From positions 2,356,001-2,420,000 of the forward strand of contig NZ_FOZL01000001.1 of NCBI RefSeq assembly GCF_900114625.1: a DNA stretch of 64,000 nt. Direction: 5' to 3'. This document shows positions 33,629 to 42,321 of the stretch, in pieces. The notes under the pieces were generated by a model, which saw nothing but the letters and a program-made list of their open reading frames with translations, was not told the DNA's origin and searched no databases. Every line of letters begins with the position of its first letter. Position 1 is the first letter of the stretch. The position numbers and the translations under genes are program-made. This stretch comes from Granulicella pectinivorans. GTDB lineage: Bacteria > Acidobacteriota > Terriglobia > Terriglobales > Acidobacteriaceae.

Positions 33629-34354
33629 TTAGTTGGGCTTGGCGGTGACGGTGGTGTCGGGATACTGATTGGGGGAGGGGTGCTTCGACGAGCCGACTGC
33701 GCCGTCCTTCCAGATGGCGATGCCGCCGTCGATGGCGTTGGAGTTGGCTCCGAGTATGACGCCCTTGGGGAGCTTCTTCATCAGCTTGGCGTTGCCTCCG
33801 CCGAGGAGGACGTAGTCGGCGACCATGCCGGCCTGCAGGATGGCGATGACCTTCTTAACGGACTTGCGCCAGGCTTTCTTGCCGCGTGCCTCGATGCCGC
33901 GCAGACCGAGGTAGTCCTCGTAGGACTTGCCGTTCTTGTAGGGCATGTGGGAGAGCTCGAGCGAGACCAGGGTGCCGTCGACGATGAGGGCGGAGCCGAG
34001 TCCGGTGCCGGTTCCGAGGAAGAGCATGCGGCCGCCCTTGTAGCCTCCGAGCGCCTGCATGGCGGCGTCGTTGAGGAACTTGAGGGGTTTGCCGGGGAAG
34101 TGCTTCTGGTAGGCGAAGTCGACCCAGCCGGGACCGAGGTTGAAGGGGTCGCTGAGGGGTCGCTCGTGGGCGACGGGGCCCGGGTAGCCGATGGTGACGA
34201 CGTCGTAGCTCCACTTGGCGGTCGCGGCCTTGACCTGCTCGACCATCTTCGCGGGCGTCATATGGGGGCCGGAGACGATCTTGATGGGAACGAGGTTTTC
34301 CGTCGAAGCTACCTTGATGTGCGTGCCGCCGATGTCGATGATGAGAACTTTCAT
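33629..34354 (-). CDS. ROK-family kinase, polyphosphate-glucokinase-like
   Basis: Sugar kinase-like protein of 241 residues. It has the phosphate-1 loop IDIGGTHIKVA at the start, GYPGPVAHERP, the catalytic-base region NDAAMQALGGYKG and the phosphate-2 loop LGTGTGLGSALIVDG. Family resemblance is closest to polyphosphate/ATP glucokinases. The usual ELGH segment reads ELSH (SLELSHMPYKNG), a one-residue change beside the substrate-binding region. The zinc-binding cysteine cluster of many ROK proteins is absent, as in PpgK. Phosphorylation of glucose with polyphosphate is an inference from the family. Confidence 0.82.
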   Translation of the reverse strand: MKVLIIDIGGTHIKVASTENLVPIKIVSGPHMTPAKMVEQVKAATAKWSYDVVTIGYPGPVAHERPLSDPFNLGPGWVDFAYQKHFPGKPLKFLNDAAMQALGGYKGGRMLFLGTGTGLGSALIVDGTLVSLELSHMPYKNGKSYEDYLGLRGIEARGKKAWRKSVKKVIAILQAGMVADYVLLGGGNAKLMKKLPKGVILGANSNAIDGGIAIWKDGAVGSSKHPSPNQYPDTTVTAKPN

Positions 34355-34444
34355 GCTCCCTATGATGCTCTACTCTGCACATAGGTGTTGCGAATCTTTG
34401 GGGGAGGGAGGAAACTGGCTTTCAAACGTTGAACAGGGAGGAGC

Positions 34445-35179
34445 ATGATGCGTTGGACGGCGCTTCGTTTTGCAGTCGTGCTTGCGATTTCGGGTGTGGC
34501 CTTCCCGCAGAGCCGGTTACCGGCTTATCCAACGATCGTTACTTCGGCACCGTACTCGGCTCGACGCGTGACCACGACTTACGAGAAGCTCGCCGATGGC
34601 ACGCAGATTGCGCACGAGAGCGAGAGCTGGTCGGCGCGCAACGGACAAGGGTGGGTATGGAACAAGCAGGTCAGTGAGAGCAAGGACGCCCTTCGCCGCG
34701 ATGGCAAAAAATACACCAACTACGATGTTTGGGATCCTATCCATCGCACGATCACATCGTGGTGCGACTGCCGCAAGATTGCTTACGTCAGGCTGTATGG
34801 CGACCCGAGGGTGGAACCACCTCACAGGCAGGTGGGGGCTGAGGGCATGGATGTGTATCTGGGGCCTGCCAACGAACGCCTGAAGTATCGCCTGACGCCG
34901 ATCGAGGGGCAGCTTATCCAGGGTGAGCCGACGGAGGGGACCGAGGCGCTGCGTGTGGTGAAGGCGGGGCTGGATGGGAACGATCAAGACCTCAGATGGT
35001 CGGTCCGAAGTTGGTACTCACCGCGGCTTCACCTGGCGCTGTTCACCATCGACGATAGCCCGTTCCATGGTTTGAGGAAGTATGAGTTTCGAGACCTGAG
35101 TACTGCCGAGCCGGATCCGAAGCTGTTCCAGGTGCCTGAGGGATACCAGGTGCTGCCTGCGCCTGAGGCGGTTCGCTAG
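34445..35179 (+). CDS. Secreted protein of unknown function
   Basis: Protein of 244 residues with a signal peptide (MMRWTALRFAVVLAISGVAFPQ) and a strong ribosome site (GGGAGGAG). The mature part is mostly beta-strand-like, with TTYEKLADGTQIAHESES, NYDVWDPIHRTITSWCDC, LYGDPRVEPPH and a C-terminal DPKLFQVPEGYQVLP. The ending FQVPEGY(Q/K) is familiar from secreted Acidobacteriota proteins of unknown role. Cysteines in WCDC could form a disulfide or bind metal. It sits 25 bases upstream of leuS, but leuS has its own -10-like element. I cannot assign a function. Confidence 0.75.
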   Translation: MMRWTALRFAVVLAISGVAFPQSRLPAYPTIVTSAPYSARRVTTTYEKLADGTQIAHESESWSARNGQGWVWNKQVSESKDALRRDGKKYTNYDVWDPIHRTITSWCDCRKIAYVRLYGDPRVEPPHRQVGAEGMDVYLGPANERLKYRLTPIEGQLIQGEPTEGTEALRVVKAGLDGNDQDLRWSVRSWYSPRLHLALFTIDDSPFHGLRKYEFRDLSTAEPDPKLFQVPEGYQVLPAPEAVR

Positions 35180-35204
35180 GCTGGCCGAGTACAATCGAAA
35201 GAGT

Positions 35205-37721
35205 ATGTCAGACACGATTCAGACCGAAAATATCGCCTCCCCCGTTGAAGCCCTGCGTTATAACCCAGCCGAGATTGAGCCGCGGTGGCAGGCTCTCTGG
35301 GACGCCGATCCTGCGCTTTACGCCGCGGAGGCGCACGACTCCGGCAAGGCGAAGTACTACTGCCTGGAGATGCTGCCGTATCCAAGTGGGCAGTTGCACA
35401 TGGGGCATGTGCGGAACTATGCGATTGGCGATGCGCTGGCGCGGTTTATGTGGATGCGCGGACGCAATGTGTTGCACCCGATGGGGTGGGACGCGTTCGG
35501 GTTGCCGGCTGAGAACGCCGCGCTGAAGAACAAGAGGCAGCCGGAGGAGTGGACGCTTGCGAACATCGCCGCGATGAAGGTGCAGATGCGGCGGATCGGT
35601 CTGAGCTACGACTGGGCGAATGAGGTGACGACGTGTCTGCCTGATTACTACCGGTGGAACCAGTGGTTCTTTTTGAAGATGTTCGAGGCGGGCCTGGCGT
35701 ACCGGAAGAAGAGCAAGGTGAACTGGTGTCCGGAGTGCGCGACCGTGCTGGCAAACGAGCAGGTGGTGGGCGGGTGCTGCTGGCGGCATGAGACGACGAT
35801 CGTGGAGCAGAGGGATCTGACGCAGTGGTTTTTGCGCATCTCGAAGTATGCGGACGAGCTGCTGGATGGGTTGGACACGATGGAAGGCTGGCCGGAGAAG
35901 GTTCGGACCATGCAGAAGAACTGGATCGGCCGGAGCGAAGGGACGTTTGTTGACTTTGCGGTGGAAGGTTCGGACGAGAAGATCAAGGTGTTTACGACGC
36001 GGGTGGATACGATCTTTGGGGCGACGCTGGTGGCGTTGGCACCGGAGCATGTGTTGACGACAGCCTTTGCTGAGGCGGATGGAGAGCTTGCGGCGCGTGT
36101 GCAGACGATGATCGACGAGCAGAAGGCGGCGAAGGCTGCCGGGGATCTTGGTGCGATTGAGAAGAAGGGATGCGCGACCGGGCGGTTTGCGTTGAATCCG
36201 TTCAATGGCGAGCGTGTGCCGATCTGGGTGGCGAACTACATCCTTGCGGACTACGGGACGGGCGCGATTATGTCCGTGCCGGCGCATGATGAGCGGGACT
36301 TTGAGTTTGCGACGAAGTATGGGCTGCCCGTGAAGCGGGTGGTCGCTCCGAACCTGGATACGGCGGAGTTGGCGTTGCCGTATTTGGCTGAGGAAGAGGG
36401 CGTGCTGATCGACTCGGGTGCGTGGTCGGGTGAGGCTTGCCTGGAGGCGCAGGAGAAGATGGCTGCGTTCGCCGAGGCGGGCGGTTTTGGGAAGAAGACG
36501 ACGACCTATCGGTTGAAGGACTGGGGTGTGAGCCGCCAGCGGTATTGGGGGACGCCGATCCCGATGGTGTACTGCGCTGCGTGCGGCGAGGAGCCGATTC
36601 CGCTGCGTGCGGAGGACTTGCCGGTGTTGTTGCCGGCGCAGGTGGAGATCACGCAGCAGGGCGGATCGCCGCTGGGGCGGGTGGACGCGTTTGTGAATAC
36701 GACGTGTCCGCGGTGCGGTGGACCGGCGAAGCGCGAGACGGACACAATGGACACGTTCGTCGATTCGAGCTGGTACTTCTACCGGTATACGGATGCGAAG
36801 AACGACTCGGCTCCGTTTGATTCGGCGAAGGCGAACTACTGGTTCCCGATCGACCAGTACATTGGCGGGGTGGAGCATGCGATTCTGCACCTCATCTATT
36901 CGCGGTTCTGGACGAAGGTGATGCGGGACCTTGGGCTGATTGAGAACTCGGAGCCTGCGGAGCGGCTGTTTACGCAGGGGATGGTGATCAAGGATGGCGC
37001 GAAGATGTCGAAGTCCAAGGGCAATGTGGTGAGCCCGGACTTGATGATCGAGCGCTATGGCGCGGATGCGACGCGGATGTATGCGTTGTTCGCGGCGCCG
37101 CCGGATCGGGATTTGGACTGGCAGGAGGATGGCGTTGCGGGTGTGAGCCGGTTTTTGTCGCGGGTGTATCGGCTGGCGACGAAGTACAAGGACGTTCGGG
37201 GGGATGGGCCGGCGGTTGGCGGCGAGAAGCTGCTGCGGACGCTGCACCAGACGATTGCGAAGCTGACGCAGGACTTCGACGGGCGCTGGCACTTCAATAC
37301 GTGCATCGCTTCGATCATGATTCTGGTGAACGAGATTCAGGCTTCGGAGCCGGCGATGGACTCCGGGGAGATCCCGGCTTCGGTGGTGGCGGAGGTGTTC
37401 AGGAGCCTGACGCTGATGCTGGCTCCGTTCGCTCCGTTTTTGGCGGCTGAATTGTGGGCCGAGCTGGGCGGGACGGGGGTTGTCTTTCGACAGACGTGGC
37501 CGGTGGCAGATGCGGAGCTGGCCAAGGAAAGCGAGCTCGAGATTCCGGTGCAGATCAATGGCAAGCTGGTGATCGTTGTGAAGGTGCCGGCGGAGAGCGA
37601 CGAAGAGACGATCAAGGCGGCGGCGATGGCGGATGAGAAGGTGGTGGCGCGGTTGGACGGTAAGACGGTGGTGAAGGTCGTCGTCGTCAAGAGCCGGCTC
37701 GTCAATCTCGTGGTGAAGTAG
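35205..37721 (+). CDS. leuS: Leucyl-tRNA synthetase
   Basis: Class I aminoacyl-tRNA synthetase of 838 residues, essential for charging tRNA-Leu. The HIGH signature is H65-M-G-H68 (YPSGQLHMGHVRNYAIGD). The CP1 editing domain is present (about 220-420), with VDTIFGATLVALAPEH. The KMSKS loop is KMSKSKGNVVSPD near 600. An anticodon-binding domain and the C-terminal leucyl-specific tail (IPVQINGKLVIVVKVP) follow. TACAAT at 35190-35195 ends nine bases before the ATG, so the leader would be only a few bases. The stop codon shares one base with the start of the next gene. Confidence 0.97.
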   Translation: MSDTIQTENIASPVEALRYNPAEIEPRWQALWDADPALYAAEAHDSGKAKYYCLEMLPYPSGQLHMGHVRNYAIGDALARFMWMRGRNVLHPMGWDAFGLPAENAALKNKRQPEEWTLANIAAMKVQMRRIGLSYDWANEVTTCLPDYYRWNQWFFLKMFEAGLAYRKKSKVNWCPECATVLANEQVVGGCCWRHETTIVEQRDLTQWFLRISKYADELLDGLDTMEGWPEKVRTMQKNWIGRSEGTFVDFAVEGSDEKIKVFTTRVDTIFGATLVALAPEHVLTTAFAEADGELAARVQTMIDEQKAAKAAGDLGAIEKKGCATGRFALNPFNGERVPIWVANYILADYGTGAIMSVPAHDERDFEFATKYGLPVKRVVAPNLDTAELALPYLAEEEGVLIDSGAWSGEACLEAQEKMAAFAEAGGFGKKTTTYRLKDWGVSRQRYWGTPIPMVYCAACGEEPIPLRAEDLPVLLPAQVEITQQGGSPLGRVDAFVNTTCPRCGGPAKRETDTMDTFVDSSWYFYRYTDAKNDSAPFDSAKANYWFPIDQYIGGVEHAILHLIYSRFWTKVMRDLGLIENSEPAERLFTQGMVIKDGAKMSKSKGNVVSPDLMIERYGADATRMYALFAAPPDRDLDWQEDGVAGVSRFLSRVYRLATKYKDVRGDGPAVGGEKLLRTLHQTIAKLTQDFDGRWHFNTCIASIMILVNEIQASEPAMDSGEIPASVVAEVFRSLTLMLAPFAPFLAAELWAELGGTGVVFRQTWPVADAELAKESELEIPVQINGKLVIVVKVPAESDEETIKAAAMADEKVVARLDGKTVVKVVVVKSRLVNLVVK

Positions 37722-38656
37722 TGGAGACCACGGGAGTTCCGGTACGGGGGACGCAGTCGTTTGTGCGGACGCTTTCGGAGTGCTGGCATCGGCCTTCGCT
37801 GACGGCGCTGGAGGTGCTTTGGCGCTGGGTGTATGGGGTGCCGGCGCTTTGGAGTGTGTGGCACTGGGTGTATCCGGTGGTGATGGCGGCGGGCGTGGAT
37901 TGGGGCGCGTTGCAGGGGATGACGATCCTCGATCCGATGGCTGCGGCGAATACGCTGGGTCAGGCGATCGCTTTGGTGGCGCCGCCGGTCTCGGCTGTGC
38001 TGCGGTGGCTGGCTCCGGTGCTGGTGGTGGTGTGGATTGTGGTTTCGTCGGTGGGGCGGACGTGGATGCTGCGGCGGGCTGATTCGCGGCTGCAGTCCCG
38101 GGTGGGGACAGTGATGGTGCTCCAGGCGATCCGGATGGGGGCGCTGGCGGTGAGCTTCTGGATCTGGTTTGTGCTGCTGGAGGCGGCGGCGGGCGCGACG
38201 ATCGTGCGGCCGGTGGCGGCGGGGCAGGAGCCGAATCTGGTGGGGTATTGTGCCGCGTCGATTGTGACGACGCTGGGCCTGTTCGTGCTTTGGGGCGTGG
38301 GAAGCTGGGCGCTGAGCGTGGCTCCGCTGCTGGCCATGCTGCGGGGTCTGGGTGTTGTCGACAGCTTGCGGGCGGCGTTCCGGGTGGGGGAGCTGCGGTC
38401 GAAGCTAGTGGAGATCAACCTGGTGATGGGGATCGTGAAGATCGCGCTGATTGTGCTGGGGATGGTGTTCTCGGCCTGCCCGCTGCCGTTTGAGAGCGTA
38501 ACGACGACGGGATTCATGGTGATTTGGTGCGCGGGCGTTTCGCTGCTTTACTTTGTCGGGTCGGACTTCTTCCATGTGGCGCGGCTGGTGGCGTACCTGG
38601 AACTTTGGCGGACCTTTCAGACGAACGAGTTGGGCGGAAACGGCATCTCACGGTGA
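37721..38656 (+). CDS. Multi-pass membrane protein of unknown function
   Basis: Protein of 311 residues translated from a GTG that overlaps the leuS stop (TAGTG), so expression is probably coupled to leuS. It is strongly hydrophobic with about six helices (near 45-70, 85-120, 138-160, 180-205, 238-262 and 270-292). The first 25 residues are polar. It contains the conserved-looking stretch LRAAFRVGELRSKLVEINLVMGIVKI before the fifth helix. No transporter or enzyme motif is evident. Related proteins occur downstream of leuS in Acidobacteriaceae as far as I recall, but the function is unknown. Confidence 0.75.
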   Translation: METTGVPVRGTQSFVRTLSECWHRPSLTALEVLWRWVYGVPALWSVWHWVYPVVMAAGVDWGALQGMTILDPMAAANTLGQAIALVAPPVSAVLRWLAPVLVVVWIVVSSVGRTWMLRRADSRLQSRVGTVMVLQAIRMGALAVSFWIWFVLLEAAAGATIVRPVAAGQEPNLVGYCAASIVTTLGLFVLWGVGSWALSVAPLLAMLRGLGVVDSLRAAFRVGELRSKLVEINLVMGIVKIALIVLGMVFSACPLPFESVTTTGFMVIWCAGVSLLYFVGSDFFHVARLVAYLELWRTFQTNELGGNGISR

Positions 38657-38687
38657 ATACAGGCACTTTTGCCTCCCGGAGATCGAC

Positions 38688-38858
38688 ATGTCCTTTGGAA
38701 TTTACGCGTTGGGTTTTGCCATCATGATTATCGGGCTGGTTTATCTGGCGCACATCATGCACATTCCGCAGGCCTACATCGGTGCTGGTGCGATCATTCT
38801 GGTGGGGATGGGGATTCTGATGGGTGTGCAGAATACCCGGCAGCGGGACAAGAGCTAA
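38688..38858 (+). CDS. Small two-helix membrane protein (56 residues)
   Basis: Product MSFGIYALGFAIMIIGLVYL and onward. It has two hydrophobic segments (about 5-25 and 33-48) joined by a short HIMHIPQAY loop and a polar tail ending RQRDKS. CGGAGA lies a few bases before the ATG. The gene follows the larger membrane protein by 31 bases on the same strand and probably belongs to the leuS transcript. Function unknown. Confidence 0.7.
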   Translation: MSFGIYALGFAIMIIGLVYLAHIMHIPQAYIGAGAIILVGMGILMGVQNTRQRDKS

Positions 38859-38888
38859 AGAAAGACAGACAAACTCCGTGTTTCTTCT

Positions 38889-39410
38889 TCAATAGTGCCA
38901 CTCGGGGGTGAGGGCGGCGCGAAGCTCTTTTTTTCTGAGGGTCTCTCCGGAGCGCATCTCGCGGCGTCGGCCGGCATCTTCGTAGCGGCGCTTCTGGTGC
39001 TCGGTTTCGGGGATGACCTGCGGGACGATGAGCCTGGTGCCGTCGCGATTGACGGCAACGAAGGTGAGGTAGGCGGAGGAGACGTGGCGGAGATGCTGTT
39101 GCTCGACGTCTTCCACCATGACGCGGACGCCGACCTCCATCGACGACTTGAAGGCGCGGTTGACGCTGGCCTTGAGGATGAGGAGTTCGCCGACGCGGAC
39201 GGGGGCTACGAAGTCGAGGTGGTCCATGGAGGCCGTGACGGTGATGGCCCGGGCGTGGCGGCTGGCGGCCATGGCGCCGACGAGGTCGATGTACTGCATG
39301 AGGCGTCCGCCGAAGAGGTTGCCGAGGGCGTTGGAGTCGGCGGGGAAGACGATTTCGGTGCGCTCGGACTGAGATTCGGCGACGGTGCGGGAGACGGGCT
39401 GCTCGATCAT
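38889..39410 (-). CDS. Acyl-CoA thioesterase, hotdog fold
   Basis: Cytoplasmic protein of 173 residues of the BACH/YciA type, which hydrolyses acyl-CoA to free CoA. The hotdog signature is SNALGNLFGGRLMQYIDLVGAMAASRHA with the conserved Asn and Asp near the active site. The second half has MDHLDFVAPVRVGELLILKASV, then SSMEVGVRVMVEDV and a basic C-terminal tail. The start codon lies only 23 bases from the divergent TPR gene, and its -10-like TAAACT ends six bases upstream, so the mRNA is probably leaderless. Confidence 0.9.
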   Translation of the reverse strand: MIEQPVSRTVAESQSERTEIVFPADSNALGNLFGGRLMQYIDLVGAMAASRHARAITVTASMDHLDFVAPVRVGELLILKASVNRAFKSSMEVGVRVMVEDVEQQHLRHVSSAYLTFVAVNRDGTRLIVPQVIPETEHQKRRYEDAGRRREMRSGETLRKKELRAALTPEWHY

Positions 39411-39416
39411 GCTTCC

Positions 39417-39426
39417 AGTTTAGACT
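39417..39426. promoter_or_regulatory. Overlapping divergent -10 elements
   Basis: The sequence AGTTTAGACT reads TAAACT on the minus strand (39417-39422) and TAGACT on the plus strand (39421-39426). The minus hexamer ends six bases before the thioesterase ATG and the plus hexamer seven bases before the TPR ATG. The two promoters share two base pairs, so polymerase cannot occupy both at once. Confidence 0.55.
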
Positions 39427-39433
39427 TAGGGAC

Positions 39434-39745
39434 ATGGACAGGATTGCAATGTTGACGGAGATTCTGACGCAGGCACCGAACGATGCGTTTGCGCGGTATG
39501 GGCTGGCAATGGCTTACTCGGAGGCGGGGCAGCCGGATGCGGCGCTGGCGGAGTTTGGAAAGCTGCGGGATGCGAACCCGGACTATGTGCCTGGGTACCA
39601 GATGGCGGGTCAGTTGCTGGCGAAGATGGGACGGTCGTCCGAGGCGGTGACGTGGCTGGAGGCTGGGCTGGCGGCAGCGGCGCGGACGGGCAATGGGCAT
39701 GCGGCGGCGGAGATGCAGGCGTTGAAGGATGATCTTTCAATTTGA
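39434..39745 (+). CDS. TPR-repeat protein (103 residues)
   Basis: Short protein made of about two and a half tetratricopeptide repeats: NDAFARYGLAMAYSEAGQPDAA, YVPGYQMAGQLLAKMGRSSEA and a final capping helix with AAAEMQALKDDL. It has no signal peptide, so it is a cytoplasmic scaffold or partner protein. It is divergent from the thioesterase and shares its promoter region. The small MoxR-like gene cluster begins 63 bases downstream with its own -10-like element. The partner is unknown. Confidence 0.85.
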   Translation: MDRIAMLTEILTQAPNDAFARYGLAMAYSEAGQPDAALAEFGKLRDANPDYVPGYQMAGQLLAKMGRSSEAVTWLEAGLAAAARTGNGHAAAEMQALKDDLSI

Positions 39746-39796
39746 GTGGTGTGAACGCCGGTTCGCGGGCCGCAACTTTGGGGCGGCTGGGACATC

Positions 39797-39802
39797 TATA
39801 CT
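39797..39802 (+). promoter_or_regulatory. -10-like TATACT, leaderless start of the MoxR-like gene
   Basis: TATACT ends six bases before the ATG at 39809, and no ribosome site precedes that ATG. Confidence 0.5.
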
Positions 39803-39808
39803 TCACAC

Positions 39809-41350
39809 ATGGCGAACACGACTCTTCCGACTACGCTTGGCGCACTCCGCAACAGTGAATACACCCCGGCCAGGATGGCCCGCACGGTCAAGGACGAGCT
39901 GCGCGAGAACCTGATCGCCCGACTGCGTGCGAATGCCGCTGGCCCGGTGAAGGAGCCGCTGTTTCCGGGCGTGATTGGGTATGAAGACACCGTTGTTCCG
40001 CAGATTGTGAACGCGGTGCTTTCTAAGCACAACTTCATTCTGCTGGGTCTGCGCGGGCAGGCGAAGTCACGGATTCTGCGGGCTTTGACGACGCTGCTCG
40101 ATCCGGCGCTGCCGTATGTGGCGGGTTCGGAGCTGCGGGATAATCCGTATGCTCCTCTGTCGCAGTTTGCGAAGAATCTGATCGCGAAGCATGGTGAGGA
40201 CACGCCGATTGCGTGGCTGACGCCGGACCAGCGGTATGTCGAAAAGCTGGCTACGCCGGATGTGACCGTGGCTGATCTTGTCGGCGATATCGATCCGATC
40301 AAGGCGGCGCGGTCGGGTGAGGACCTGGGCTCCGAGTTGACGATGCACTATGGATTGCTGCCTCGGGCGAATCGCGGGATCTTTGCGATCAACGAGGTGC
40401 CGGATCTGGCGGGGAAGATCCAGGTGGCATTGTTCAATATCATGCAGGAAGGGGATATCCAGATCAAAGGATATCCGGTGCGTTTGCCGTTGGATGTGGC
40501 GGTGGTTTTCTCGGCCAATCCTGAGGACTACACGGCGCGCGGCAAGATTGTGACGCCGCTGAAGGATCGTATCGGGTCGGAGATTCGGACGCACTATCCG
40601 GAGTCGATCGACGAGGCGATTGCGATTACCCAGCAGGAGGCGTGGTCGGCGCGGGGTGGCGAGATTGCGCTGCATGTGCCTTATTACATCTCGCAGGTTG
40701 TTGAGACCGTCGCGTTTGCTGCTCGTGAGGACAAGAAGGTCGATAAGCGGAGCGGCGTGTCGCAGCGGCTGCCGATCTCTACGATGGAGCTGGTGATCTC
40801 GAACGCGGAGCGCAGGGCGCTTCTGCATGGGGAGACGCTGGCGGTGCCGCGGATCGCGGATATTATCGCGGCGCTGCCGGGGATCTCGGGCAAGATCGAG
40901 CTGGAGTATGAAGGCGAGATGCGCGGGGCGGACACCGTCATTCGCGAGATTATCCGGCAGGCGGTGGTGAATGTGTTCGACCAGTACTTTGCCGACACGA
41001 ACACGCAGCAGATCGAGCAGTGGTTCAATCTGGGTGGCACGGTGGCGCTGACGGATGACCACTCGGCCAAGGACTCGATTGCGGAGCTGAAGCAGATTCA
41101 GGGGTTGTTCGAGAAGCTGGGACCGCTGAAGCTGGAGAAGAATTCGCCGGCGGAGATTTCGGTGAGTGCGGCTGAGTTTCTGCTGGAAGGCATGACGGCG
41201 CATAAGCGGCTTTCGCGGACCGAGGAGCGGGCGTTTACGGCGGCGGAGAAGAAGTCTCGGGTGGACCAGGCGGCTCAGTATGCGGAGAAGATGCGGGATA
41301 AGGAACGGGATGAGGCGGCTCGGAACCGGACGCGTCGAGGCTTCAACTAG
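39809..41350 (+). CDS. MoxR/magnesium-chelatase-I-like AAA+ ATPase with variant Walker motifs
   Basis: AAA+ protein of 513 residues. The nucleotide loop is G80-L-R-G-Q-A-K86-S87, where the usual last Gly before Lys is Ala. The Walker B segment is GIFAINEVPDL, with N195-E196 in place of Asp-Glu. The sensor-1 region VVFSANPEDYTARGKIVTPLKDRIGSEI has the normal AAA+ form. The C-terminal 100 residues are a charged helical tail. MoxR-type ATPases act with VWA proteins as metal-insertion or remodelling chaperones, and a VWA protein lies at 42322. The variant motifs make strong ATP hydrolysis uncertain. The family often carries the label magnesium chelatase although no chlorophyll genes are present. 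Confidence 0.85.
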   Translation: MANTTLPTTLGALRNSEYTPARMARTVKDELRENLIARLRANAAGPVKEPLFPGVIGYEDTVVPQIVNAVLSKHNFILLGLRGQAKSRILRALTTLLDPALPYVAGSELRDNPYAPLSQFAKNLIAKHGEDTPIAWLTPDQRYVEKLATPDVTVADLVGDIDPIKAARSGEDLGSELTMHYGLLPRANRGIFAINEVPDLAGKIQVALFNIMQEGDIQIKGYPVRLPLDVAVVFSANPEDYTARGKIVTPLKDRIGSEIRTHYPESIDEAIAITQQEAWSARGGEIALHVPYYISQVVETVAFAAREDKKVDKRSGVSQRLPISTMELVISNAERRALLHGETLAVPRIADIIAALPGISGKIELEYEGEMRGADTVIREIIRQAVVNVFDQYFADTNTQQIEQWFNLGGTVALTDDHSAKDSIAELKQIQGLFEKLGPLKLEKNSPAEISVSAAEFLLEGMTAHKRLSRTEERAFTAAEKKSRVDQAAQYAEKMRDKERDEAARNRTRRGFN

Positions 41351-41399
41351 AACAAGGCGTAACCAGGCTCTCAACGATAAAAGCGGGAGAAGGACATAG

Positions 41400-41426
41400 A
41401 AAGGCCTGGCCGATTGCCAGGCCTTT
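41400..41426 (+). terminator. Terminator after the MoxR-like gene
   Basis: A perfect 11-bp stem (AAAGGCCTGGC and complement) with a CGATT loop, 49 bases past the stop. It separates this gene from the methyltransferase, so the MoxR-like and VWA genes are not one simple operon. Confidence 0.75.
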
Positions 41427-41483
41427 CCATTTGCTGGCTCGTCGATACGGTTATTGAACTTTCTTATGAAGATGGAAGTTAGT

Positions 41484-42188
41484 ATGCGTTTCTCTTATGT
41501 TGGATGCATGAGAGAGAACAATACCAAGACCGTCTTCGACACGACTGCCTCCACGTACGACGTTGACCGGGCGAAGCTGATTCCGGGATGTGGAAGGTTC
41601 TATCAATGGGCGATTGATCTGATTCCGCGGAAGGCAAAGAGGATCGTGGACCTTGGGGCGGGGTCGGGGTTGTTGAGCATCCTGATCCGGGAGCGGTTTC
41701 CGGAGGCGGAGCTGCACCTGGTGGATTTTTCGGCTCCCATGCTGGACAAGGCGCGGGAACGGATGGGCTCCGACGACCGGGTGTTCTATCATCAGGCGGA
41801 TTATTTGAAGGACAGTTTGCCGGAGGATGTGTGTTCGGTGGCGTCGGCTCTGTCGATTCATCATCTGGAGGATGAGGGGAAGAAGCTGCTGTTTGGGAAG
41901 GTGTATGGGATGCTGCGGACGAACGGGGTGTTCGTGAACGCGGACCATATCGCGGGGCCTTCGGCGAAGCTGGAGGAGCGGTATCAGGCGACGTGGCTGG
42001 AGCAGGTGCGGGCGAACGGTGCGAGCGAGCAGCAGATTGCGGATTCGCTGTATCGGCAGAAGGAGGACCGGCGGGCTCCGGTGGGGGAACAGCTTGGATG
42101 GATGCGGCGGGCTGGGTTCCGGGATGTGGATCTCTGGTTCAAGGACAATTGCTTTGCGGTGATGAGTGGGACGAAGGCGGCGGACTGA
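41484..42188 (+). CDS. Class I SAM-dependent methyltransferase
   Basis: Protein of 234 residues with a Rossmann-type methyltransferase core. Motif I is VDLGAGSGLLSILI, the acidic end of strand 2 is HLVDFSAPMLDKAR, motif II is QADYLKDSLPEDVCSVASALSIHHL, and the post-III region is GMLRTNGVFVNADH. The substrate is unknown. Several in-frame starts exist (41466, 41472, 41484 and 41508). The one at 41484 has GGAAG five bases upstream. It lies between the MoxR-like and VWA genes but is separated from the first by a terminator and from the second by a repeat. Confidence 0.82.
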   Translation: MRFSYVGCMRENNTKTVFDTTASTYDVDRAKLIPGCGRFYQWAIDLIPRKAKRIVDLGAGSGLLSILIRERFPEAELHLVDFSAPMLDKARERMGSDDRVFYHQADYLKDSLPEDVCSVASALSIHHLEDEGKKLLFGKVYGMLRTNGVFVNADHIAGPSAKLEERYQATWLEQVRANGASEQQIADSLYRQKEDRRAPVGEQLGWMRRAGFRDVDLWFKDNCFAVMSGTKAAD

Positions 42189-42196
42189 GTGGAGGA

Positions 42197-42240
42197 CGGG
42201 TGCCCACATCTCGAGAACAAGATGTGGGTGCCCGATTTCT
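42197..42240. repeat. Intergenic hairpin repeat (family A), copy 2
   Basis: CCCACATCT (42203-42211) pairs with AGATGTGGG (42220-42228) around an 8-base loop. The flanks GGGTG and GTGCCC extend the similarity to the copy at 8311-8348. It begins about ten bases after the methyltransferase stop and can act as a terminator. Confidence 0.7.
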
Positions 42241-42321
42241 TGTCGGATGAATGTCTGTTTGGTGACGGGTGGGTGACTGCATCCTGTAGCGGGATTCTGA
42301 GTCTAATATCGCTATAGGCCT

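Noticed and set aside
35180..35204. T-box or other riboswitch before leuS
   Set aside because: Only 25 bases separate the genes and a -10-like hexamer lies nine bases before the ATG, so no leader RNA of the needed size can form.
35208..37292. 694-codon minus-strand ORF
   Set aside because: Shadow of leuS on the opposite strand, Arg/His/Leu-rich without any domain.
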